A stretch of DNA of 64,000 nt from Lota lota (lineage: Eukaryota > Chordata > Actinopteri > Gadiformes > Lotidae), in contig JACYXH010000256.1 in assembly GCA_026745465.1 (NCBI GenBank), forward strand, positions 867,001-931,000. Reading direction: 5' to 3'. Below the pieces are notes generated by a model. It was not told the DNA's origin. It worked only from the letters and a program-made list of their open reading frames with translations, and searched no databases. Below, in pieces: positions 13,401 to 23,606 of this stretch. Position 1 is the stretch's first letter. Every line of letters begins with the position of its first letter. Position numbers and translations under genes: made by a program.

Positions 13401-13690
13401 CAGCAAAAAGTGCTGATACAATGCACCAATCAGTAACATAACAAATCAATGGCCAGACCAATAACCATTACTCCAAATTAAAGGCCCTCCTTTGAGGGGA
13501 AAGCGGTGGACACCTTCATAAAGGCAGCTTTCATTAGTGTGTATCGACCGCCCCACTCCCAACCACCCAGAACAGGCTAGACGACACACAGCGGGCAGGT
13601 AGGCGTACAGAGAGAGAGGGAGAGAGAAACCAAAGGAGGACTGCTACATTGCACTAAAGAAAAGCCCCCAAAATGGTTGCACGTGCATAC
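10405..13690. other. Intergenic stretch with minor simple repeats
   Basis: Holds a C13 tract (12012-12024), a short repeat of ttttatcttggg (about 12118-12145), and ordinary unique sequence. Overlapping open frames near 12190-12516 on both strands show no known motif. The part at about 13430-13600 is unique-looking and ends in a GA-rich tract. No gene supported. Confidence 0.4.
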
Positions 13691-13741
13691 TTCTTAGCTT
13701 CTAGCTTCATCAGAAGCTAGCTTAGCTTAGTTTCTGATGAA
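13690..13741. repeat. Overlapping short palindromes
   Basis: ctagcttc-atca-gaagctag forms an 8-bp stem with a 4-nt loop, and catcagaa...ttctgatg forms another 8-bp stem sharing its left part. Two mutually exclusive hairpins are possible. Confidence 0.5.
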
Positions 13742-13995
13742 TCCTTCCTTTCACAGCTGCCGTGAATGGATCCACCTTTAATAGACCGGGATGAGCCCAG
13801 TGTGTGTATGGCGCTTTCTGTTCGGCAGTGTTTGCGTTTGTGTGTGTTTTTGTGGGGATTTGGAGATCCGCCTAAAATGGAGGCTTCCTTGTCCTCCCTC
13901 CCTCTCTCTGTATCTCCTGGAGGTAGAGAAGTGGTGCATCGATGTGGGTCACATGTAAATCAGCAAACTGGGGCCCGTGCAGGTGTAATCTTTCT

Positions 13996-14020
13996 CCCCC
14001 CCCCCCCCCCCCCCCCCCCC
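13996..14020. repeat. (C)25 tract
   Basis: Uninterrupted run of 25 C. The plus-strand frame crossing it (13766-14074) has no recognised domain. Confidence 0.95.
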
Positions 14021-14320
14021 TTGTGGGGTACGCTAGCTGCAACACCATGCATCATCTCAGAGGGCTTATTCTAAGGCATCCGCTGCACACTGTTGGTTTA
14101 TAGATCACTTATGTAAGCACGCCGTAGTGTTCTGAGACTGCTGGCATTCTGGGGGTGACCAATAGATGGCAGTATGGCACTATTAGATGGAGGGGGCCGT
14201 AAATATTGGTCAGCGTTGCGCAGTCTTGTTTCGTTCAATGAAAACAGACAAACCCAGCAGGGCGGGTGCAGACTCCCCCTAAAGCTAGAGACACCCACAG
14301 GGAGATCAAGAACACACAGC

Positions 14321-14322
<2 letters not shown>

Positions 14323-14390
<68 letters not shown>
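14323..14390. repeat. (AT)34 microsatellite
   Basis: Perfect 68-bp AT run followed by a short T-rich tail. Confidence 0.97.
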
Positions 14391-14394
<4 letters not shown>

Positions 14395-15191
14395 TATTAT
14401 TTTTTTTATATGGAGAGAATCACAATTTAAGGATCATCCTTACGTATCAGTTCATTAGTTATCATGTACATCCACCCATGATATGCTGAGGGCACAGTTA
14501 GTAGCAAATGAACAATGAATTTAAGTAAATTCAACCCAAAAAGAAAAATAATGAAGAGAAAACTAAATATACAGGTCTAACTGTAGTGAGTATTAAAACA
14601 TGCAGGCCAATAGAAAGACATAAGGCAATGGGGCAAGGTGCTGAGAGTCACGAGTGCTAACATAAACACAGCTGTAATGATGGACTGAGCTAGGAATCAG
14701 CAGATCAGCAGAGGTAGGTCCTAATAGGTCAGTGCAGGTTCAGATAGATCACCACAGTGTCCGTCATAGTAGTTGTTATACATTAGAGGCAAATATGAAC
14801 AAGAGTAATGGCCAGGGTTGGGCATGGATGCGCCTTATATGTGCCAGCAGTGACCGTGATGGAAGCAGTGGACTCTGATGGGTGGTCATGGTTCAGATTC
14901 ACTTCCAATCAAACGTGCGAGAGACGACCTGGACAGCCAGTTGGCCTTGGCAGTGCAGCCAGCATGCAGTGATGATGTCACAACCAGGGGTGATTTAAAC
15001 ACAGAGAGAGGGAGAGATGAGATGGAGCAAAGTGGACTTTGTGTGCTTGAGATGACCTACCTAACACTTCGCTCCGGGAAGAAGGGATGGTATGGCTATC
15101 TATGGACTCGGAGACTCCCCGTAACTCTATATAGAGAGAGACAAGGTTGGCGACAATTATGCGTAATCGTATTCTATATCAGAATCAGTGT

Positions 15192-15193
<2 letters not shown>
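14391..15193. other. Intergenic stretch between two AT microsatellites
   Basis: Unique sequence. A plus-strand frame from 14878 runs about 105 codons before entering the TA repeat; I do not recognise it and it lacks splice or domain support. Confidence 0.35.
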
Positions 15194-15229
<36 letters not shown>

Positions 15230-15330
15230 GTATATATATATATATGTATATATATATGTATATATATATGTATGTATATATATATATATATATACACATA
15301 TGTATATATATATATATATATATACATATG

Positions 15331-15379
<49 letters not shown>

Positions 15380-15380
15380 G

Positions 15381-15424
<44 letters not shown>

Positions 15425-15499
15425 TATGTATATATATATACATATATATATGTATATATATATACATATATATGTGTGTATATATATGTATACGTATAT
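15194..15499. repeat. Compound TA / TATG / TACATA microsatellite, about 306 bp
   Basis: Almost pure alternating TA interrupted by G or C at irregular spacing (tatgtata, tacacata, tacatatg). All the Ile/Tyr frames through it are artefacts of the repeat. Confidence 0.97.
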
Positions 15500-16340
15500 A
15501 AGCTGTAGGTTATTTAGGGACTTAATCAACAAATACATAATGATATTGGGAATGAATGCTTAATTGTTTGACTTTATGATTGTATGAATATAGATTACAA
15601 AGTGCCATTGACTGACCCCTTGCAGAATGTCATGTTTCATAGACTTCATCGATATGATATCCATAGGTATATTTTAAACAAGAGTTACACCATGTTTAAA
15701 TCATTTGCACGCAAATTTAAATAAATGAAATATAACATTGTCGACCAAGCCGTTTTTAGCGTTAAATGTCCTGAAGCATGATGACACGATTTCAAGACAA
15801 TATTAGCCTAGTTCAATTATGAAAATGTGGTCATCTACAATCCTTTCAAAAGATGCTTCAGAAAGAAGGGATGGAACTGTCCTAATTGCCATGTTATTTA
15901 GCGTTTATTACCCTGCAGTCTAAAAAGCAGAAGGTAGCATGCAGTGGAGACATATTTAGATTCATGAATTCACAAATGTTGACTTAGAGAATTAAGGGGG
16001 AAAAGACTTTCATTAGAAAAGAGTCAAGCATGGTCAAAGTGTGTAAAAACACAACTGACCCTGACTCATATTATTGAGCCTTTTTTGTGTTCCGTTTGTT
16101 CTTAGAGACTAAATGCAAGCAGAAGCGGGGTAATGCTGAAATCATGAGTCCATTTGTCTTCCTGACTGTAGCCTATCTGGTTAGCGGGTAGTTTCTCGGC
16201 TCACTGCCGACTAGGCGTTGTGTATGTTTAATATAGCAGCAAACTGTGTACATGCCTACCACTCGGGCACCATCTGTCTGCTTCTACTGTGATGTATGCC
16301 AATATGTGGACAGATTAGGTTCAATTCTGTTGCATTAGGT
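15500..16340. other. Intergenic stretch, nothing recognised
   Basis: Ordinary AT-rich unique sequence; no gene or repeat supported. Confidence 0.4.
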
Positions 16341-16695
16341 CAGGGTCAGGAACCTATGTCTCTAGAGCCATGTTTGGCTCTTTCAGAGATTGCATATGGC
16401 TTCTCAACAATGCTGAAAATACATTGTATTACCAAAATGTAATTTTACACAAATTATTGTATAACCATAGCAACGAAACCAACAATCAAAGTAGATCATG
16501 AAATGGCAGAGAATTCAATAGGACAATGTATAATTCTTTCCAGCCTACTGGTCATGTCTAATTGACAATTAATGAATATCTTCCCTAAACAGGTTGAATG
16601 ATAATTATGGAAACTATTATTTAGCTCCTCTAAGAACAATTTCAAGTAATTACATTTTGTATTGCCCTACCAACTGAAAAGGTTCCCTATCCCTG
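16341..16695. mobile_element. hAT-type MITE, 355 bp
   Basis: The left end is cagggtcaggaacct and the right end, reverse complemented, is cagggatagggaacct, a clear inverted repeat of hAT style. Flanks cattaggt and cattaagc match at 6/8, as expected for an aged 8-bp hAT duplication. The interior is AT-rich and non-coding. Confidence 0.75.
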
Positions 16696-18733
16696 CATTA
16701 AGCAGACTTCACTTCCACCAAAGTCAACTCATGTTGCATAATAAAAGCGTTTGTTTATGGTGATTATCCTATTGTCCTGAGTATAAGCAAAATGTTATTG
16801 TCTATTAGTTTACGTCTTTCTATCTGTGTTATTGCATTTTTTGTGTTGGTTGAATCATTGAATTTGTATTGCACCATTTAAAAAAATTCACAAAACAAGA
16901 TAAATATATTTTTGAACCGTATTGCCATTTATTGTAACTTGTGTCACTTTATAATATCCAGTTATGCTAGTTTAAACATACACACTGATCTCAGGCTTTA
17001 TCTAAAGGTGTTAAAACATATAAATGTCCACACACACACACACAAAATCATAATCATACAAAGCTTACTTTGTGTGTCAGTATCTCGTTTAAATCAGTTT
17101 GCTACACATGTTGCACACTGTATTCAAGTTAAAAGTAAGACTGCAATCAGTTTTAGAAAGGCTTTCCTCTCTGAGATGATAAAGCAAGAAGGTGTTACAA
17201 TGATTATGACTCTTACATCACTTCAGCGTTAAAGCCAACTGGCAAATGTGGTGTATGTCTGCTCAACACACCTACATGAACCGAAAACGACATATGTTTT
17301 TCACATGGATACGTATGCACGACTTGTGGGCACATTCTGACAGGAACACAAAGTGTGCATTTTGCTCATGTAATGTACACGATGTACGCAATTCACACAA
17401 TAGGGTTATGTGCAAAAAAGTTGCAGTCTATTATTTGAGAAATATTTGCCATATGTTTAAAAGGTGAAATACGTTCACAGTCTGTTTTCACAGGTTGTAA
17501 TGCATCAGCCACAGTCTACCTAGTGCATAGCTATGGCGCTACCAAGATAACGAATCAATCTCAATACCCAGAGGTGGAGCCAGGGGAGGCACTTTGCTTA
17601 AAACATGAGAGGAAATACCATTTGTTTATCTCAAGACCCCTTCCGCCTTGCCGCCCCCATCCGTCCCCATTGCAATTTTCTAAAAGAGCCACCCAGCATG
17701 GACGTTTCAGGAGAAATCTCCCCTTTGCCATTTTGGAACTCCTCCTTTTCCCTTTTGTGTTGTTGTTTGTCAGATCATTTGTAAGTCCATTGGAAGTTGG
17801 GGGCCCCCTCTTTTTGCTGTCTCCGTTCTGCTTATGGAGCCCTTGCAGAATCAGTGCCATTCAGCGAACATTCATTCCTTAGTAAGAGAACAGCGAAATA
17901 CCCCATGAGAAATGGAGTGTTTTGTGGAAGGTGTAAGGCGACGATCCATCTGTCAATAGCCATCAGACTAACCTTGGTAAAGTTCCTTGAGATAGCAAAA
18001 TGCTAAACCAATACCAATAATTGGACTACATTACTACAATTGGACGTTGCTTGGATAATGGAGAGGAACAGGATATTTAGCGCTGGGATCAGGGCTCTTT
18101 CTGTCAACACTATGCTAAGCTAGGGTAGGCAAGGCTATTTTCATTTCATAGACAAACCATTTATTGCATGAAATGGTAATACACTTTAGTTTGGCCGTAT
18201 GGTTCCACTCTTTTAGGGTGCTTCCTGCTGTAAGATTTAAAGCATGAGATGCAGATGTCAGATACAGAATACCACAGCATACCAACATTTGACAGGCGGC
18301 ACTAAAAAATACCCCATGGGTGTGCGACATCAACCGAGATTGTTGAATGTATCTTTAAGTGCCTTGATGCAGCGGTCAGGCTTGGAGTAAGGAAAGTAAT
18401 CTACAGGAAAATCATCCAGAAGATGCAGCACAAACAGGAGTTCGAAAAATCCAACAAAGCGCCTCTGATAATGTTTAGAAGATGCGAGGACTTATGCGAA
18501 ACATTGAGAAGCACGGACTGTCATATGGGCTAATCATGTACCCTTTACTGATTTATGTGGCTATAAGTAGATCCACTACAGCTGGTTCTGTCAGCACGGA
18601 TTCAAGTCATTGCACGTGTGAGAAACGTTTGGTAAGAAAGCTAAACCAGCGAAAAATCCTTGTATCAGCCTGGTAATAAGGTAATTGACGAAGCAACAAT
18701 TTGGATGTTTCTAAAGTGCTCTGGACAGTTCAG
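16696..18733. other. Intergenic stretch, nothing firm
   Basis: Includes a short CA run (17027-17045). Several frames of 70-119 codons (16912-17232, 17523-17882, 18482-18676) show no known motif. The part at 17640-17890 is unique-looking and could be conserved non-coding DNA. 18390-18700 has the texture of decayed coding sequence that I could not identify. Confidence 0.35.
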
Positions 18734-19467
18734 TGTTAAGGTTACGGACTAGGACCCAAATGCAAGACACCAAGACGAGGAAGGGAACGGGTTCAAAAGG
18801 GATTTATTTTAGTCACGGGTACGGGCAAGGGCAAGGGCAAGGCAGGCGGGTAGTCGAGCGGGCAGTGGTTCGGTGGCAGGCGGGTGGTCGAGCGGGCAGT
18901 GGTTCCGTGGCAGGCGGGTGGTCGAGCGGGCAGTGGTTCGGTGGCAGGCGGGTGGTCGAGCGGGCAGTGGTTCGGTGGCAGGCGGGTGATCGAGCGGACA
19001 GTGGTTCGGTGGCAGGCGGATGGCAAGCAGGCAGAGGGACGTAGGCAGGCGGGCGGTCAGGCAGGCGAGGTTCGGCAATGGTAGGCAGGCAGGCAGGGAC
19101 TAGGAACAGGAACGGGAGCAGGAACAGGAACGGGAGCGGAACCCATAATGGGAACAGGAACGGGAGCGGAACCCGTAATGGGAATAGGAACAGGAACGGG
19201 AGCAGAACCCGTAATGGGAATAGGAACAGGAACGGGAGCAGGAACCGGGGAGAAAACAGAATCCAAAAGGCGGGAACGAGGATACCTACGAGGATGAGGT
19301 AAACTAACGAACTAGCACTGGCTGTGTGAAAACCCAGTGCTTAAATACTGTGGTGGGGTGATTGATTACGGGCTGCAGGTGTGGGTAAACAGAGGGAGCA
19401 CGAGGTGTAATGGAGGCTTTGTGCCACTAGATGGCGGAATTGGACGGAAACAGGAGAGGGTGTGACA
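18734..19467 (-). repeat. Element A 3' LTR, 734 bp
   Basis: Homologous to 20590-21114 but 209 bp longer, because of an expanded 34-bp minisatellite (18841-19015) and extra aggaacgggagc-type repeats (about 19090-19250). AATAAA on the minus strand lies near 18809. The TATA-proximal hairpin is imperfect here (about 8 of 10 pairs). Confidence 0.9.
18841..19015. repeat. 34-bp minisatellite inside the LTR, about 5 copies
   Basis: The unit begins ggcaggcgggtggtcgagcg. The partner LTR holds a single copy at about 20693-20727. Since both LTRs are identical at insertion, the difference arose afterwards. Confidence 0.9.
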
Positions 19468-19479
19468 GTACCCCCCCCC

Positions 19480-19815
19480 TCAACGGACGCCTCCAGGCGG
19501 ACGCACGACAAGGGAAACTAGAATTAGGGAGGCATCCAGGATGCGGCCTCGGGGCACCCAGGACCGCTCCTCAGGTCCGTAGCCCTCCCAGTCCACTAAA
19601 AATCGGCCGCGATGACGCACATCAAGAAGGCGTTTGACAGTATACGCCGGAATGCTGTCAACCAACCGGGGAGGAGGGTGCACCGGGGACCGAGGAGACA
19701 GCGGACTAGAGGACCGGGGCTTTCTCCCGGCAGAGTGCTGCGGGACCGATTGTTGGCGCTTGTATGCCTGGTATTGGGAGCAGGCGGACGCACGTCGTCG
19801 ACTGCGACGACGCAC
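19480..19815 (-). pseudogene. C-terminal end of Pol with integrase chromodomain (element A)
   Basis: This 111-codon minus-strand frame ends just before the polypurine tract. Residues about 53-98 (19522-19659) form a chromodomain like that at the C-terminus of chromovirus integrases, a module that reads histone methyl marks and can steer integration. The aromatic-cage positions are present: Tyr in IPAYTV, Trp and Tyr in [16 protein letters not shown] Pro/Ser-rich linker ([11 protein letters not shown]) precedes it. The catalytic integrase core, reverse transcriptase and protease that should lie upstream are absent; the Met at the start is not a natural start. Family assignment is strong; function in this copy is doubtful because the domain is detached from its enzyme. 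Confidence 0.75.
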
Positions 19816-19957
19816 TTAAAGGGGGCGTCTACCAGGGTACGCCGGGATGCTGTCAATCACCCGGGGAGGAGGCGGCGCCGGGGACGGAGGAGACAGCGGA
19901 CTGGAGGACCGGGGCCTTTTCCCGGCGGAGAACTGCGGGGCCAGTAGCCGGCGCTTG
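19630..19957. repeat. Direct duplication of about 133 bp in element A
   Basis: 19630-19762 and 19825-19957 are about 85% similar by eye: both run from a gcgt...tacgccggratgctgtca block to ggcgcttg. Each encodes the Ser/Pro linker and DSIPAY of the chromodomain entry on the minus strand. Element B has one copy (about 23570-23702). Confidence 0.75.
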
Positions 19958-20457
19958 CGACCAGGAGGCCGCTGGGGCTTGGGACCAGGAGACAACTGCT
20001 GCTGGGGCTCAGGGCCAGGAGGCCGCTGGGGCTTGGGACCAGGAGACAACTGCTGCTGGGGCTCAGGGCCAGGAGGCCGCTGGGGCTTGGGACCAGGAGG
20101 CAACTGCTGCTGGGACTGGGGCTTGGGGCCAGGAGGCCGCTGGGGCTTGGGACCCGGAGACCACAGCTGCTGAGGCTTGGAACCCGGAGACCACAGCTGC
20201 TGGGGCTGGGGCTTGGAGCCAAGAGGCCACAGCTGCTGGGGCTTGGAACCAGGAGGCCACTCCTGCTGGGGCTTGGAACCAGGAGGCCAAGGCTGCATGG
20301 ACTTGGGGCCCGGAGACCACGGTTGCAGCGGGGGCTGGTGGCCACGAGGCTGCTGCTGCAGCGGGGGCTGGTGGCCACGAGGCTGCCGCTGCTGCGGGGG
20401 CTGGTGGCCATGGGGCTTCTGCTGCTGCGGGGGCTGGTACAGGAATGCGGTTTCCAC
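19816..20457 (-). CDS. Pro/Gln-rich repeat protein frame of element A
   Basis: A 213-codon minus-strand frame built of repeats such as PPGPKPQ, SPGPKPQ and PPGPEPQQQ, then a basic stretch (GRKRRLL) and [13 protein letters not shown], reading in frame into DSIPAY, the entry of a duplicated, truncated chromodomain. Related frames in B (23603-24535) and C (from 63322) keep the same repeat vocabulary and basic motif. The natural start is uncertain: the codon after the primer-binding site (20579-20577) opens MDPADTDSLRQA but meets a stop after 15 codons. The DNA repeats are multiples of 3 bp, so several other frames are also open and length alone is weak evidence. I do not know its function; it is not a known enzyme. 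Confidence 0.35.
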   Translation of the reverse strand: METAFLYQPPQQQKPHGHQPPQQRQPRGHQPPLQQQPRGHQPPLQPWSPGPKSMQPWPPGSKPQQEWPPGSKPQQLWPLGSKPQPQQLWSPGSKPQQLWSPGPKPQRPPGPKPQSQQQLPPGPKPQRPPGPEPQQQLSPGPKPQRPPGPEPQQQLSPGPKPQRPPGRKRRLLAPQFSAGKRPRSSSPLSPPSPAPPPPRVIDSIPAYPGRRPL

Positions 20458-20467
20458 GGCAAGCTGA

Positions 20468-20579
20468 CGTAAGCTCTCGAATGATGGAAGCGATTGCTGA
20501 CAGTTGGTTCAAAAGAAACAAAAGGAATTCCCTAGTAGGAGTAAGCCTGACGTAAGGAATCCGTGTCTGCTGGGTCCAT
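20468..20579 (-). pseudogene. Decayed Gag N-terminus, element A
   Basis: The minus-strand ATG at 20579-20577 gives MDPADTDSLRQA, close to MDPADTETLRQV in the Gag of element D (26688). A stop follows at codon 16. After a frameshift, a helical segment (LLNQLSAIASIIREL) resembles the D region QALQEIASNIWEF. Only about 35 residues of Gag remain before the Pro/Gln-rich part. Confidence 0.55.
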
Positions 20580-20995
20580 TAGTTCGTTCTGTTAAGGTTA
20601 CGGACTAGGACCCAAATGCAAGACACCAAGACGAGGAAGGGAACGGGTTCAAAAGGGATTAATTTTAGTCACGGGTACAGGCAAGGGCAAGGCAGGCGGG
20701 TAGTCGAGCGGGCAGAGGTTCGGTGGCAGGCGGATGGCAAGCAGGCAGAGGGACGTAGGCAGACGGGCGGTCAGGCAGGCGAGGTTCGGCAACGGTAGGC
20801 AGGCAGGCAGGGACTAGGAACAGGAACGGGAACGGGAGCAGGAACAGGAACGGGAGCGGAACCCATAACGGGAACAGGACCGGGAGCGGAACCGGGGAGA
20901 AAACAGAATCCAAAAGGCGGGAACGAGGATACCTACGAGGGTGAGGTAAACTAACGAACTAGCACTGGCTGTGTGAAAAGCCAGTGCTTAAATAC
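20580..20995 (-). promoter_or_regulatory. Element A primer-binding site, self-primer, hairpin and TATA box
   Basis: Primer-binding site gaacgaacta (20589-20580, minus strand) abuts the 5' LTR. Its complement tagttcgtt recurs in the LTR at 20961-20953 (9 nt). Just upstream of that is a perfect 10-bp stem, agcactggct/agccagtgct (20988-20979 and 20970-20961), with an 8-nt loop, overlapping a TATA-like tatttaa (20994-20988). Confidence 0.75.
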
Positions 20996-21114
20996 TGTGG
21001 TGGGGTGATTGATTATGGGCTGCAGGTGTGGATAAACAGAGGGAGCACGAGGTGTAATGGATGCTTTGTGCCACTAGATGGCGGAATTAGACGGAAACAG
21101 GAGGGAGTGTGACA
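20590..21114 (-). repeat. Element A 5' LTR, 525 bp
   Basis: Shorter partner of 18734-19467 with the minisatellite at one copy. Begins TGTCACACT and ends CCTTAACA on the minus strand. Confidence 0.9.
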
Positions 21115-21176
21115 TTCAGGAACGTTAAGATAGAAACGTATTAATTTCTTCACCTTTGCCTGCAACAGGCGATTCC

Positions 21177-22090
21177 TGCGTGGTCACACACATTTTGGGT
21201 GACCATCGCCATAGAAGGTTTGTTTTGCCATTGGCATTGTAGCTCTAGGAGCGAGAATTCTGTCGATTCGGTCTTCGGACTCAGTTGAACTTGTGTGTGA
21301 GAAGGAGCCACACACGTTGCATGACACTGTATGATGGCCTGTGAAATGCAGAATGTTAAGCCCCTGGTCCACCGCAGACCAGTCTTGCCTGATGTTGAAC
21401 CGCTGTAAGTACGTAGCTGCTTTTGCTGAGAAGGATTTGTGATAGTCTTAAAACAATGTACCCCCATAGGACATTGCTATATCAGCAATAATCGCTTAAA
21501 ATGTGTCCAGCTCATTTCTCCTCTCGGGATACTCTTTCGCATACTGTATCCCTCAGCACCCCGAATGCTACAGTGAACCACACATTCCACCATCCTTCTA
21601 TACCCAGTCTCTGAAGAGCACAGTTATATCTTAATCAGGTTGATGTCGTTACCTGCCATTATTTGATTCCTCAAATTAGGGGGGATAACAGCAGCAGGGG
21701 GGAATAATTGAACACCAATGGGCCAGCAGGACATCAGTTGCCAGAAATATGCTTAGCACCATGTCACATCAGCTACATAGCCTGGGGGCGGACTTAGGGT
21801 TGGATGTGATGCGGGCCCTGCATTTGTTTTTCTCCTGAGTCTCATTTCGAGAGTGGATTGCTCCGATGGCTAACTGGATGTTTTGGAGAGCCTTGAGCAC
21901 AAGATCTTGTTGAGCCGCCCTTGCTGGACCCAGGTCAGGATCAGATGCCTGGATTCGCTGCAACTTGGCTTTTTTAGGAGCAGTGGAGGAGGCAGGCCGA
22001 CCGCATCTTTTAGCTGGAGCCCTTTTTGTGACATTGTATGGGCCTCGGTACCAGTGGCAGAACGAGCCTGCTCCTGAGTCTCCAGGATAA
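21177..22090 (-). pseudogene. Possible ORF1 remnant of a DIRS/Ngaro-like tyrosine-recombinase retrotransposon
   Basis: Two minus-strand coding-like segments. The upstream one (about 22090-21769) encodes a basic stretch (KRAPAKRCGRPAS) followed by an amphipathic segment (QQDLVLKALQNIQLAIGAI). The downstream one (about 21420-21184) encodes DWSAVDQGLNILHFTG then a C-x2-C pair (SCNVCGSFSHTSS) and GHPKC. The W-S/G-x-V-N/D...F-T-G followed by a cysteine knuckle resembles, from memory, the end of ORF1 in fish DIRS/Ngaro elements. The segments are separated by stops and shifts, so it is dead. It could instead be another transposon Gag; no recombinase or reverse transcriptase is seen. Confidence 0.35.
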
Positions 22091-22743
22091 AACCTAATAG
22101 TTTTTAGTGGCTAACTCCCAGATGAGAAGAAATGCTGCGGCTGTATAGTGAGTCCATGATCTTGTATACAGTTTGCGATATGACTGGATGTTTGCTGGCT
22201 ATACGGCCACTACATCAGACATTGAGGGTTCCCTCATCAACGTCACCGGTTGGAAGTCAGTTGGATCTGGAGATAGTACAAGACTACTCAGTCTTCCCAT
22301 AGATCGACACAGTAAACAGAAATCAGACAGAAATCAATAGATCAACTGCTCCGACAGAAAATTTAACAAATCACGTATTTGTGGCTGCCGCCAGCCTGTA
22401 ATGAGCCAGTCAAACCATTGCACTCGACCCGAAGGTGTTTATTGGATTGCTTACCTGTGTCTGCCTACCTGCGTGCCTGTCTTCCACAAAGCCAAGCAGA
22501 CCAAATGCTAAATCGTACAACCCAGTCAAGTGTTTTGGGGGTGTGGCTTTGGAGGGAGGTCATAAGGGAGGGATGGGATTTCTTCAGTTGGATACAGGGC
22601 AGGAATTTCACCGTCGGCCATGGCCGTCGTTGCCCCTCTGTCTGGCCTTGATGCCCTTCTGAAAATCGTATGCCCATCAGCCACTTTGGCCTTGGTGCCC
22701 CGCACTCTGGCTATACATTCTTTCCCCCGCCCTGCCTCTGTGC
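22091..22743. other. Intergenic stretch, nothing recognised
   Basis: No gene seen. Overlapping frames at 22379-22677 on both strands have no known motif. Confidence 0.4.
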
Positions 22744-22825
22744 TAGGGATGGGTACCGAAACCCGGTATTAAACGTGCCCCGGCACTGAATTATTACACA
22801 CCGTAGTATCAAAAAGCTCCAACGT

Positions 22826-23370
22826 TGTTACGGTTACGAGACTAGGACCCAAACGCAAGACAAGGAAACCAACAGGGTACGGGTACAAAAAGGGTTTATT
22901 TAGTCCAAGGTACAGGCAAGGGCAAGGCAGGCGAGTAGTCCAGTAGGCAGTTGGCAGGCGGGGAGTCAAGCAGGCAGAAGGACGTAGGCAGGCGGGTGGT
23001 CGGGCAGGCGAGGTTCCGGAAACAAGGAAGGCAGGCAGGCAGGAACGAGGAACAGGAACGGGAACAGGAACAGGAACGAGAGCGGGAACATGAACGGGAG
23101 CGGAACCCGTAACGGGAACAAGAACGGGAGTGGGACCCGAAACAAGAAGTGGCAGGGACGTAGTTACCATGAGAGGTAACACAACATTACGAGCTCTGTG
23201 GGGAGCCAGTGCTTAAATACTGTGGTGGGTGATTGGCTGATGAGCTGCCGGTGTGGGTAGACAGAGGGAATGCACGTGGTGGCTAATTGATGACGGGAGC
23301 ACGAGGTGTAATGGCGGCTGGGTGCCACTAGATGGCGGAATTGGACAGAAACGGAGAGGGTCACGTTACA
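22826..23370 (-). repeat. Element B 3' LTR, 545 bp
   Basis: Lacks 10 bp (actagcactg) at about 23191 relative to the 5' LTR, removing the presumed RNA start and one arm of the conserved hairpin. Confidence 0.9.
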
Positions 23371-23606
23371 GTACCCCCCCCTCTACGGACGCCTCCAGGC
23401 GTACGCACGACGGGGGAGGGTGCTGGCGGTGGGAAACCCGGGTTAGGGAGGGGTCCAGGGAGCGACTCCGAAAAAAACAACAAAAATAAACAGGCTCGCT
23501 CCCCAGGTCCGTAGCCCTCCCAGCCTACCGGAGACTGGTTTCGTCGGCCGTGACGACGCATATCCAGGAGGCGTCTGACTGAGTACGCCGGAATGCTGTC
23601 AATCAC
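23361..23606 (-). pseudogene. Damaged chromodomain, element B
   Basis: The minus frame begins IDSIPAYSVRRLLDMRRHG and continues through GWEGYGPGER, matching the chromodomain of element A. After GER the expected SWVP is replaced by CLFLLFFSES, encoded by an inserted T-rich stretch (about 23470-23495), so the fold is broken. It is also out of frame with the upstream Pro/Gln-rich frame by one base. Confidence 0.65.

Larger units (their letters stand above)
18734..21114 (-). mobile_element. Element A: internally deleted Tf1/sushi-type Ty3/Gypsy retrotransposon
   Basis: On the plus strand the block starts tgttaaggtta and ends agtgtgaca, i.e. TG...CA on the minus strand. It is flanked by a perfect 5-bp duplication, ttcag (18729-18733 and 21115-21119). 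Order on the minus strand: 5' LTR (20590-21114), primer-binding site, a short decayed Gag start, a Pro/Gln-rich repeat frame, an integrase chromodomain, a G-rich polypurine tract (19468-19478), 3' LTR (18734-19467). Protease, reverse transcriptase, RNase H and most of integrase are missing, so it cannot be autonomous. Confidence 0.92.

Noticed and set aside
14878-15180. Plus frame [17 protein letters not shown]... before the TA repeat
   Set aside because: About 100 codons but no motif, no splice signal and no homologue I can name; not enough for a gene call.
15188-15563. Several Ile/Tyr-rich open frames on both strands
   Set aside because: They are translations of the TA microsatellite.
18793-19302. 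Pro/Leu and Gly/Arg-rich frames within the element A LTR
   Set aside because: They are translations of the LTR minisatellites.
20063-20521. Ala/Pro-rich minus frame in element A and Gly/Trp-rich plus frames (19764-20555, 23700-24124)
   Set aside because: Shadow frames of the 30-bp repeats; only the frame matching B and C in repeat type and N-terminus is kept.
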